Assembly: GCA_964389805.1 (NCBI GenBank)
Contig: CAYMFU010000164.1
Location: 1-12,534, forward strand
Length of the DNA stretch: 12,534 nt
Reading direction: 5' to 3'
From: JAGTVG01 sp964389805
Lineage (GTDB): Bacteria > Bacteroidota > Bacteroidia > Cytophagales > Cyclobacteriaceae
Shown in pieces: positions 1 through 6,544 of this stretch (the stretch's first letter is position 1; each line of letters begins with the position of its first letter). Made by a program: the position numbers and the translations under genes. The notes below the pieces were generated by a model, which was not told where the DNA came from, ran no database searches, and was given only the letters and a program-made list of their open reading frames with translations.

Positions 1-869
1 TTCGCCTCTTCCAAAGCCAGGGTCATCGCTTCCGATTCTTCGGGATTCGGATACACCACCGTTGGAAAATTGCCGTCGGGTTCAGCCTGTTCGGCTACAA
101 CATGTACATTTTTAAAACCTATTTTATCCAATACTTTAGGAACCAATGTAATTCCAGTTCCATGGATCGGGGTAAACACAATTTTAAGATCTTTCTGATT
201 CCGGATGGCATCTTGAGAAAGTACCAGCTGTGAAATCTTCTCCAGGTAAGCATTATCCACTTCCTCTCCTATATAAATGACCTTCGACTCATCCCTGGTG
301 AATTTGATCATATCGAAGTCAGTGATCTTAGCTACCTCCCTGATTACATTTACATCATGAGGAGGGACCATCTGCGCTCCATCATTCCAATAGGCTTTAT
401 ATCCATTATACTCTTTAGGATTGTGTGAGGCAGTTAAAACTACACCACTCTGACATCCGAAATACCGTATAGCAAAAGATAACTCCGGCGTTGGCCTTAA
501 TTCCTTAAAGAAATAGACCTTAATTCCATTAGCTGAAAATATGGAAGCTGTTGTCTCCGCGAAATAGTCGCTTTTAATTCTTGAATCATGCGCAATAGCA
601 ACACTGATTTCCTGATCAGGATAACAGGTAATCAAGTAATTGGCCAAACCCTGTGTGGCTGCTCCTATTGTATATTTATTCATCCTGCTTGAGCCAATTC
701 CGATGATACCGCGCAATCCTCCGGTCCCGAACTCCAGGTCTTTATAAAAAGAATCTACAAGTTCTGTTTGATCCGGATTTTCAAGCATTCGTATTATATC
801 ATCTTTTGCATCCTGATCAATATTACTATTTAACCATTTGTTTGCTTTTTCTTTGATGGCTTTATCCAT
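1..869 (-). CDS. Phosphoglucomutase/phosphomannomutase family protein, partial (N-terminal half)
   Basis: Alpha-D-phosphohexomutase that moves a phosphate between C1 and C6 (or C1 and C5) of a sugar in the cytoplasm, feeding glycogen, nucleotide-sugar or pentose pathways. I translated the minus strand from ATG 869-867; the frame stays open to the left edge, giving 289 codons of a family usually near 570-580 residues. Visible motifs are the N-terminal GTGGLRG (about residues 48-54), the catalytic phosphoserine loop TASHNP with Ser148, TPIHGTG in domain 2, and EPDGNFP followed by NPEE. The metal-binding DxDxDR loop should lie just beyond the edge, so it cannot be checked. The start follows an A-rich leader (AAGAAAAAAA), typical of Bacteroidota, which often lack Shine-Dalgarno sites. 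It is divergent from the 141-aa gene at 1041. The length class fits the PGM2/PgcA-like subgroup, but substrate preference among glucose, mannose and pentose phosphates cannot be told from this half. Confidence 0.93.
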   Translation of the reverse strand, partial: MDKAIKEKANKWLNSNIDQDAKDDIIRMLENPDQTELVDSFYKDLEFGTGGLRGIIGIGSSRMNKYTIGAATQGLANYLITCYPDQEISVAIAHDSRIKSDYFAETTASIFSANGIKVYFFKELRPTPELSFAIRYFGCQSGVVLTASHNPKEYNGYKAYWNDGAQMVPPHDVNVIREVAKITDFDMIKFTRDESKVIYIGEEVDNAYLEKISQLVLSQDAIRNQKDLKIVFTPIHGTGITLVPKVLDKIGFKNVHVVAEQAEPDGNFPTVVYPNPEESEAMTLALEEA

Positions 870-992
870 TTTTTTTCTTAAATTATGTATTTAAATGAGG
901 CTAGGAATTCTTAATTCTCAATAATGTCTGTATGAAATTTAGGATAAAAATATCTAAAATTTCAGTATACAGGTTGAAATCTGGGATTTTTC

Positions 993-1023
993 TTTGCTTG
1001 TCTAAACAAGAATTTTAATTTTA
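993..1023 (+). promoter_or_regulatory. Possible Bacteroidota-type promoter for the 141-aa gene
   Basis: A TTTG at 993-996 lies 19 bases before TAATTTTA at 1016-1023. This resembles the Bacteroidota -33 (TTTG/TTG) and -7 (TAnnTTTG) elements, with one mismatch at the last -7 position. The predicted transcript would start about 10 bases before ATG 1041. The match is short and the region is AT-rich, so it could be chance. The rest of 870-1040, between the divergent genes, shows no other convincing site. Confidence 0.3.
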
Positions 1024-1040
1024 CTCTAATACGAAAAGTC

Positions 1041-1466
1041 ATGGCTATAAATATAGATAAACTGAATGATGACCTGGTAAATCTTGTTCTGAAGAAGAAT
1101 GAATTAAACAGGCTTGATTACAGTAATCCTGAGTATGACGCAGTTGAAGAAGAATTGCATGACCTGGAAGATGAATTTTTAAAAGTGCATGGAAAGGAAA
1201 TGGAGGCAGTATTCAAAACCATTCATGAAGAATTCTGTCCGGATAACGAAGTGCTTTTACCCATCGCTTACCTTGCGAAGAGATATAAAGTTAAGAAAAG
1301 TGGCGTTGGAGATGTGGAATTTGGAGTATCACTGGATGAAGGTGTAATAGTAGATGTTGACAACTATTCGGATAAACTAACCCGTTTAGTTCTTGTACCC
1401 AATCCCTCAAGAATTCTTCTGCAGATCGACAATTCACATAGTGAAGAAGTCTGGAAACTGGATTAA
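1041..1466 (+). CDS. Conserved-looking hypothetical protein, 141 aa
   Basis: I do not recognise this family. The protein has no signal peptide or membrane segment, so it is probably cytoplasmic. Residues 1-60 are highly charged and predicted helical, with many Glu, Asp, Leu and Lys (for example EEELHDLEDEF), and could form a helical hairpin or short coiled coil. The second half (about 70-141) looks like a small alternating beta fold, with runs such as GVSLDEGVIVDVD and TRLVLVPNPSRILLQI. There is one cysteine (in EEFCPDNE) and the product is acidic. It stands alone, divergent from the phosphohexomutase and convergent with trpS, whose stop lies only 34 bases downstream. Regular codon use, the A-rich start context and the lack of an overlapping better frame support a real gene. 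Function is unknown. Confidence 0.75.
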   Translation: MAINIDKLNDDLVNLVLKKNELNRLDYSNPEYDAVEEELHDLEDEFLKVHGKEMEAVFKTIHEEFCPDNEVLLPIAYLAKRYKVKKSGVGDVEFGVSLDEGVIVDVDNYSDKLTRLVLVPNPSRILLQIDNSHSEEVWKLD

Positions 1467-1500
1467 CGGATTTTTGTATGAATTCAGGAACGGAATAAAA

Positions 1501-2472
1501 CTAACTATAACCAAGTTTATTCCTGACTTTATTCAGAACCGTTGAACCGATCTCCCTTGCTTTAGCCTCACCTATTCGCAATTCGTCTTCTAACAGCTGA
1601 GTGTTATCCATAAATTTCTGAAACAGTTCGCGTTCATTTTTAAATTTTTTCAATATCAATTCAAACAGTTCCTGCTTAGCATGTCCATAGCCATAATTCC
1701 CCGCTAAATATTTCTCTCTTAATTGCTGAATCTGTCCTGCTTCAGCTAATAAACTATAGATAGCAAAGACATTGCATGTATCCGGATCTTTTGGCTCTTC
1801 CATAGGTGTACTGTCCGTGACAATAGACATAATATTCTTACGCAATGGTTTCTCCGGTAGAAAAATATCAATTATGTTATCGTAGGATTTACTCATTTTC
1901 TGTCCGTCGGTACCAGGCACAGTCATCACCTCTTTGCTGATGATGGCTTCAGGAATAACAAAAGTTTCCCCATACATGTTATTGAAGGCATTCGCTATGT
2001 CCCTGGTCATTTCAAGATGCTGCTTCTGATCCTTGCCAACAGGAACAAAATTCGCATCATACATAAGGATATCCGCAGCCATTAAAACAGGATAAACAAA
2101 TAGTCCGCCATTAACATCAGAAAGGCGATCGGCTTTATCCTTGAATGAATGCGCATTGGCTAGCATAGGGAAAGGTGTAAAACAACTCAGATACCAGGTC
2201 AGCTCGGTCACTTCAGGAACGTGCGATTGCCTGTAAAACAGGTTTTTTTGCGTATCAAATCCGCAGGCCATCCAGGCAGCCGCGACGGCATAAGTGTTTT
2301 CCTTCCTTACCGCATCATCTTTTACGGATGTAAGTGAATGAAGATCCGCTATAAAAAATAAAGATTCGTTTCCCGGATCCTTCGATAATTCAATTGCCGG
2401 AACTATAGCACCGAGCAAATTACCAAGATGAGGCCTGCCCGAACTTTGTATTCCTGTTAATATTCTTGCCAT
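1501..2472 (-). CDS. trpS: Tryptophanyl-tRNA synthetase (tryptophan--tRNA ligase)
   Basis: Class I aminoacyl-tRNA synthetase that charges tRNA-Trp with tryptophan using ATP, in the cytoplasm. The product is about 323 aa, normal for bacterial TrpS. It starts MARILTGIQSSGRPHLGN, where PHLGN (residues 14-18) is the HIGH signature of the Rossmann nucleotide fold. The second signature GQKMSKS is present, with KMSKS at 192-196. Between them lies the conserved block from VLMAADILMY to GKDQKQHLE, which contributes to tryptophan and tRNA binding. The frame stays open three codons further upstream to a TTG at 2481-2479, but family proteins begin right at MxRILTGI, so ATG 2472-2470 is preferred. No Shine-Dalgarno site is visible. 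The gene is monocistronic here: it converges on the 141-aa gene and diverges from the DUF1573 gene. No tryptophan-leader or T-box-like structure was noticed upstream. Confidence 0.97.
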   Translation of the reverse strand: MARILTGIQSSGRPHLGNLLGAIVPAIELSKDPGNESLFFIADLHSLTSVKDDAVRKENTYAVAAAWMACGFDTQKNLFYRQSHVPEVTELTWYLSCFTPFPMLANAHSFKDKADRLSDVNGGLFVYPVLMAADILMYDANFVPVGKDQKQHLEMTRDIANAFNNMYGETFVIPEAIISKEVMTVPGTDGQKMSKSYDNIIDIFLPEKPLRKNIMSIVTDSTPMEEPKDPDTCNVFAIYSLLAEAGQIQQLREKYLAGNYGYGHAKQELFELILKKFKNERELFQKFMDNTQLLEDELRIGEAKAREIGSTVLNKVRNKLGYS

Positions 2473-2561
2473 TTGGAACAATTTTTGCGCAAATTAAATA
2501 AATTTTACGCCCATAAGCCGGAAAATACTTTGTAAGTTTTTCGAAAGATAATAATCTGGGC

Positions 2562-2569
2562 TAATTTTG
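2562..2569 (+). promoter_or_regulatory. Possible -7 promoter box for the DUF1573 gene
   Basis: TAATTTTG at 2562-2569 matches the Bacteroidota -7 consensus TAnnTTTG exactly. No TTG lies at the expected 17-23 base spacing upstream; the nearest TTTG ends at 2532, 29 bases away. If used, the leader would be about 75 bases and would contain all three direct repeats listed next. This rests on one short motif. Confidence 0.33.
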
Positions 2570-2580
2570 TGAAATATTGC

Positions 2581-2654
2581 TCGTTAATATTGTACATAGA
2601 TAAATAATAGATAAAGTCGTTATTATTATAAAAGGTAAAGTCGTTAATATTATG
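2581..2654 (+). repeat. Three imperfect direct repeats in the DUF1573 leader, the last covering the start codon
   Basis: The core TCGTTAATATT or a close variant occurs at 2581-2591, 2617-2627 (one change) and 2641-2651. The second and third copies extend to an 18-base match (2612-2629 against 2636-2653, 17 of 18 identical, sharing TAAAGTCGTTA). Start-to-start offsets are 36 and 24 bases. The third copy runs into the ATG at 2652. These could be operator-like sites or remnants of local duplication; no transcription factor is assigned. Confidence 0.6.
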
Positions 2655-3743
2655 AAATTCAGTTCCTTAGTTATTGCTCTATTCATCCTGCCTCTCAGCT
2701 ACGCACTGGCACAAAATGAAGGACCCTCCATAAAATTCAATGAAACATCTTTTGATTTTGGGGATATCAAAGAATCAGATGGAAACGTAAGCCATAAATT
2801 TGAATTTACCAACAATGGCACCGCACCCCTTATTGTGCAAAGTGTAAGGCCATCCTGCGGGTGTACTTCGACCGGATGGACCAAAGAACCTGTCAAACCT
2901 GGTGAAACCGGATTTGTAACGGCAGTTTATAATCCTAAGAACAGACCCGGAAAATTCAATAAATCCCTGACCATTGTATCTAATGCAAATCCTGCACAGA
3001 TGCGGATCTATATAAAAGGGAATGTGGAACCTAAACCCCGGTCGGTCGAAGATGATTATCCTACCGTGATGGGTGGGTTAAGGGTAAAATACAGGTCCTT
3101 TAACTTTGGAAAATTAACTACTGAGAAGCCGGTAACCAAGACCTTTAATGTATATAACAATACCGATGAAGAAATATCATTTCTTGATGAATTAAAAACC
3201 CCGGATCATATCAAAGTAAAATTTTCACCTCAAGCTTTAGCCCCAAAAACACTTGGCGCTATAGAAGTGACCTATGATCCAACAGAGATCAAGCTCTTTG
3301 GATTTAAATCGGACCTGGTGGTATTAAAAACTTCTGAAGAAACCAATAATGTAAAGGATTTCAGGGTTGTAGCTTCCCTGGAAGAATATTTCCCACCTTT
3401 GACGGCTGAACAACTGGCTTCGGCACCAAAGTTAAAATTTGATAATACTGTATACGATTTTGGAAATATCAAGCAGGGAGAATCCGTAACTACAGATTTT
3501 GTTTTCACAAATACAGGCAAAAGTGAATTAAACATCAGGCAAACCAGGGCAAGTTGTGGATGCACAGTGTCCAAACCGGAGAAATCGACTCTGGCGCCAG
3601 GTGAACAAAGTACGATTAAGGTCACCTTTAATTCAGCAGGAAGGCGCGGTATTCAACAGAAGTCCATATCGGTATTTTCAAATGATCCGGCCAATCCAAC
3701 TCAGCGTATTACGATCAAAGCCCGGATTGAGATAGAGGGGTAA
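2652..3743 (+). CDS. Exported DUF1573 (ASH/MSP-like beta-sandwich) protein
   Basis: The 363-aa product starts with a signal peptide (hydrophobic stretch about residues 5-19, likely cleavage after ALA at 20), so it acts in the envelope. Three Ig-like segments follow. Domain 1 (about 26-125) has the DUF1573 signature SFDFGDIKESDG and the cysteine motif SCGCT (Cys69 and Cys71). The middle segment (about 143-243) keeps the strand pattern (FNFGKL, TKTFNVYNN) but has no cysteine. Domain 3 (about 258-360) has VYDFGNIKQGE and again SCGCT (Cys302 and Cys304). DUF1573 domains are frequent in exported Bacteroidota proteins and their biochemical role is not established. The four cysteines form two CxC pairs, suggesting redox or metal chemistry, but this is inference. 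It sits alone between divergent trpS and the convergent response regulator gene (47-base gap), so context gives no function. Confidence 0.92.
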   Translation: MKFSSLVIALFILPLSYALAQNEGPSIKFNETSFDFGDIKESDGNVSHKFEFTNNGTAPLIVQSVRPSCGCTSTGWTKEPVKPGETGFVTAVYNPKNRPGKFNKSLTIVSNANPAQMRIYIKGNVEPKPRSVEDDYPTVMGGLRVKYRSFNFGKLTTEKPVTKTFNVYNNTDEEISFLDELKTPDHIKVKFSPQALAPKTLGAIEVTYDPTEIKLFGFKSDLVVLKTSEETNNVKDFRVVASLEEYFPPLTAEQLASAPKLKFDNTVYDFGNIKQGESVTTDFVFTNTGKSELNIRQTRASCGCTVSKPEKSTLAPGEQSTIKVTFNSAGRRGIQQKSISVFSNDPANPTQRITIKARIEIEG

Positions 3744-3790
3744 GATCAGCTTAATTTTTAAGTCTGGATAATGGGAATAAAAGGCGGTAT

Positions 3791-4558
3791 TTATTTATCT
3801 AACCACTTCTTGAATTCCTGTACTTTTTCTCTGGCTACGATCAGGTCCATATCCTGAAATTGTTTTGCTATCAGTTTCAGACGGCTGTTAGAGTAAACCA
3901 CAACATCCTCGATCGCCTCCAGGCTAATTATGTACTTTCGGTTGATCTTGAAGAACCTGCCCGGATCGACCAGGGCTTCAATTTGTTCTAAAGTATAATC
4001 CACAACATACTTCCTCCCTTCATCCGTTTTAAAGAAAGTAATCTTTTCCTCGCTGTAAAAACCATTAATATTTTCAGCTGGAACCGATTTAATATGTTCC
4101 CCATATTTAACTATAAAACGTTCTTTATAGTTTTTAGCCTTCATCATTTGGAATGCGTTCTGCAGAGTATCTAAATCCAGAGAATTCACTGCGGGTTTTT
4201 CTCCAACTATCTTCTTATACTTCTCAATGGATCTACCCAGTTTTTCTTTATCGATTGGCTTCAGCAAATAATCAAGGCTATACACATCGAAAGCCTTAAG
4301 GGCATACTGATCATATGCGGTTGTAAAAATTACCGGACTGGAAATATCTGTATTATCAAATATCTCAAAGCTCAATCCATCAGCGAGTTGAATATCCAGA
4401 AAAAGAAGGTCGGGATGTGGATGTTCCTTTAACCATTCCCTGGCTCCCTTTACTGTATCAATCACCCCCAGATTGACGATCCCGGGATCTATTTCCTTTA
4501 AAAGAGAAATCAGCCTTTTGGCCGCACTTTTTTCGTCTTCTACAATTAATACCTTCAT
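3791..4558 (-). CDS. LytTR-family response regulator
   Basis: DNA-binding response regulator of the LytR/AlgR type, 255 aa, cytoplasmic. The receiver domain (about 1-120) has the acidic cluster EDE at 7-9, phospho-acceptor Asp55 in FLDIQLADG, Thr79/Thr80 in FTTAYDQYA and Lys100 in LLKPID, so all expected phosphorylation residues are present. A linker leads to a LytTR DNA-binding domain (about 145-252) with typical motifs: FIVKYGEHIKSVP, NRKYIISLEAIE, and a C-terminal VAREKVQEFKKWL. LytTR proteins usually bind paired direct repeats upstream of targets, which are unknown here. It is the last gene of a minus-strand operon; its ATG follows the kinase stop after a single base (4559), so the two are almost certainly co-translated partners. 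It ends convergently with the DUF1573 gene, with no strong terminator in the 47-base gap. Confidence 0.96.
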   Translation of the reverse strand: MKVLIVEDEKSAAKRLISLLKEIDPGIVNLGVIDTVKGAREWLKEHPHPDLLFLDIQLADGLSFEIFDNTDISSPVIFTTAYDQYALKAFDVYSLDYLLKPIDKEKLGRSIEKYKKIVGEKPAVNSLDLDTLQNAFQMMKAKNYKERFIVKYGEHIKSVPAENINGFYSEEKITFFKTDEGRKYVVDYTLEQIEALVDPGRFFKINRKYIISLEAIEDVVVYSNSRLKLIAKQFQDMDLIVAREKVQEFKKWLDK

Positions 4559-4559
4559 A

Positions 4560-5597
4560 TTATGTGATTTGTAGAATTGGCAAGCCTACAATAAATTCAT
4601 TTTCTGATCTTTCTATTTGGACCGTCCGGTCGGTCAACACCGAGTACCTTGATTTTATATTATCCAATCCAATTCCTGATATATCAGTTTGCTGTTCTTT
4701 CAATTTCAGGTTGTTCGATACATAAATGTATTCTTCCTTATCAGAAATATGAATATTCATGGGATGCGCGACCGAGATCTCATTATGTTTCACTGCATTT
4801 TCAAGAAGCATCTGAATCGACATGGGCGGGACAAATCCGGTTGGATGATCTACATCTATATGAATAACAATATTTTCTTCAAACCGGGCTTTTAGCAGGA
4901 ATGAATACGCATTTACAAATGACAATTCCTCTTTGATGGATACCACCTCCTTATCCTTCGAATCCAGGACATATCTGTATACATCCGATAAACGGTTGAT
5001 AAATTCCACTGCCTTCTCAGGGCTATCATACACCAGGGAAGACAAGGCATTCAGACTATTGAACAGAAAATGAGGATTAACCTGGTTTTTTAAAGCTTCA
5101 TACTGGGAACTGATATGTTCTCGCTTAATCTTTTCGACGTTGATTGCAGTTTGCCGCCATGCAAGCAGAAATCCGCGGGCGGTAAAAAAAAGCATAATGA
5201 TTGTACTAAAAATAATAGAGTAGAAAACGGACTCTCTTACTGAGGCTATAAATTCTTCATTGAGTTCCTGTTTAAAGATCAAAACGAAGAAGACAAGGGT
5301 TAGTCCGGTAACAGCTATTGAGGAGTAAACAACCATCAGGCCCAGGCCAATGAACATCCTTCTGATTGGTGTTTTAAACCATGAAACATAGCGGTCTGTG
5401 ATGATGTAAATGTATTCATTCCCTTTCCAGAGGAAAAGCCACATCGATCCGCTAAACATCACTACGGAAATCGCCCTGGTAATTTCACTGAAACATGGAC
5501 GGCACATTAAATATCCCATAACAAGGCCTCCAAAAAGAAAGATGAGGATCGATTGACGGACCTGGTTTTTGAATGTATATTTTTCAGAATTCTTCAT
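4560..5597 (-). CDS. LytS/YehU-type sensor histidine kinase
   Basis: Membrane histidine kinase of 345 aa, likely partner of the adjoining LytTR regulator. Four hydrophobic segments (about 16-32, 41-57, 81-107 and 122-141) place it in the inner membrane with no large periplasmic domain; MCRPCF near 31-36 follows helix 1. The His_kinase block (PF06580 type) contains QVNPHFLFNSLNALSSL, with phospho-acceptor His176. The HATPase domain shows the N box LLENAVKHN (264-272) and the G box GIGLDNIKSRY (308-318). An ordinary HisKA dimerisation domain is absent, as expected for this family. With no extracellular sensor domain, it probably detects something within the membrane or through another envelope protein. 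It follows the TPR gene after 25 bases and precedes the regulator by one base, supporting one transcript with the receptor and TPR genes. Confidence 0.95.
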   Translation of the reverse strand: MKNSEKYTFKNQVRQSILIFLFGGLVMGYLMCRPCFSEITRAISVVMFSGSMWLFLWKGNEYIYIITDRYVSWFKTPIRRMFIGLGLMVVYSSIAVTGLTLVFFVLIFKQELNEEFIASVRESVFYSIIFSTIIMLFFTARGFLLAWRQTAINVEKIKREHISSQYEALKNQVNPHFLFNSLNALSSLVYDSPEKAVEFINRLSDVYRYVLDSKDKEVVSIKEELSFVNAYSFLLKARFEENIVIHIDVDHPTGFVPPMSIQMLLENAVKHNEISVAHPMNIHISDKEEYIYVSNNLKLKEQQTDISGIGLDNIKSRYSVLTDRTVQIERSENEFIVGLPILQIT

Positions 5598-5622
5598 GCC
5601 CTGCAGTGCCGAAGGTAATAGT

Positions 5623-6528
5623 TTACATTAATTTCTTCAATGATTTCTGATATTCTTCTTTACCGGGATCTAAATCAACTGCATTTTCATAGGCTATCCG
5701 TGCATTTTCGGTATTTCCTTTATTCATATATATCGTACCCAGATACCACCACGCTTCTCCTTTTTTATCCTGGAAATTTTCAGGGGCCTGATCGATGAAC
5801 TTTTTAAGCGACATTTCCCCCTCGGCGGCATATTCTGCAGACTCAGCGCTTAATTTTCCGATAAGCAAGCGGACAGTATAATTATCCGGATCCAGCTCGA
5901 GAGATTTCTCAAAATTCTTAAGGGCCAGGTCATACTCTTCAAATCCAAGCAAAGCAATCCCATAGTTTATATATGCCGGGGTAAACGCAGGATCGATATT
6001 TATTGCCGCTTCGTATTGTTCTACAGCTTTTTCCTTACTACCCCCCGCAAAGACCGGGGCCTGGGCATAATACCCGGCCAGCCAGGTACGGGCATCCACA
6101 TTATCAGGATCCAGTTCTACCGCCGTTTCAAGCGCATTCAAAGCCCTTGGAGCATACAAACCCTGTTTCATAAAATCTACGGTTGAAAGTAGCTGGATGT
6201 AAGCTATGCCTTTCCAGGTTTGATATTCCGATTTATTTCCTTCTATATCCACTGCCTCGTCGAAATACTCAGTAGCCTGTTCCAGGTCTCTCTCTTCCAT
6301 AGCGATCCTGCCCAGGTAATAATTGGCCTCCGCACTTTTTTCATTTGATTCCAGATATTCAGAAAAGAACTTTTTCGCCCCGTAATAATTTTTCTTATTA
6401 AATATCTCAATCCCTTTTTGAAGATCACCTTGGGCTTTCGTGACTGTTGCACCTAATAATACTATCAACATGATAAGTGCTATCAGATCAAGCTTGAAAG
6501 TCATTGATTGTTTGTTTTGATTTTTCAT
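5623..6528 (-). CDS. Exported tetratricopeptide-repeat (TPR) protein
   Basis: The 301-aa product has an N-terminal hydrophobic segment (about residues 12-29) ending in VTKAQG, read as a signal peptide with cleavage near residue 32. A second possible start is Met9 (6504-6502), which would leave a more standard signal peptide; ATG 6528 is kept because it lies close to the upstream stop. The rest is almost wholly helical with about six TPR units, near 34-63, 67-100, 101-140, 148-181, 184-215 and 257-290, seen from recurring A..YF..A...DP and LDPDN signatures. TPR solenoids bind peptides or proteins; the partner is unknown. It lies 16 bases after the TonB-dependent receptor gene and 25 before the kinase gene. 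Its predicted periplasmic site makes it a candidate link between the receptor and the membrane kinase; this is inference. Confidence 0.9.
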   Translation of the reverse strand: MKNQNKQSMTFKLDLIALIMLIVLLGATVTKAQGDLQKGIEIFNKKNYYGAKKFFSEYLESNEKSAEANYYLGRIAMEERDLEQATEYFDEAVDIEGNKSEYQTWKGIAYIQLLSTVDFMKQGLYAPRALNALETAVELDPDNVDARTWLAGYYAQAPVFAGGSKEKAVEQYEAAINIDPAFTPAYINYGIALLGFEEYDLALKNFEKSLELDPDNYTVRLLIGKLSAESAEYAAEGEMSLKKFIDQAPENFQDKKGEAWWYLGTIYMNKGNTENARIAYENAVDLDPGKEEYQKSLKKLM

Positions 6529-6544
6529 AATGGTAAAATTTATG

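Noticed and set aside
1492..1523. Inverted repeat GGAATAAAACT / AGTTTATTCC between the 141-aa gene and trpS, considered as a bidirectional terminator.
   Set aside because: The stem is AT-rich with a bulge and an 11-12-base loop, overlaps the trpS stop codon and has no T-run on either side.
2473..2481. Upstream TTG start for trpS, adding three residues.
   Set aside because: The protein family begins at MxRILTGI, and the ATG at 2472 fits this without extra residues.
3272..3625. Minus-strand 117-codon open frame inside the DUF1573 gene.
   Set aside because: It is the antisense of conserved DUF1573 coding sequence and shows no protein-like features of its own.
3750..3762. Small palindrome CTTAA-TTT-TTAAG between the DUF1573 and response regulator genes, considered as a terminator.
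   Set aside because: A 5-bp AT-rich stem is too weak and expected by chance in an AT-rich gap.
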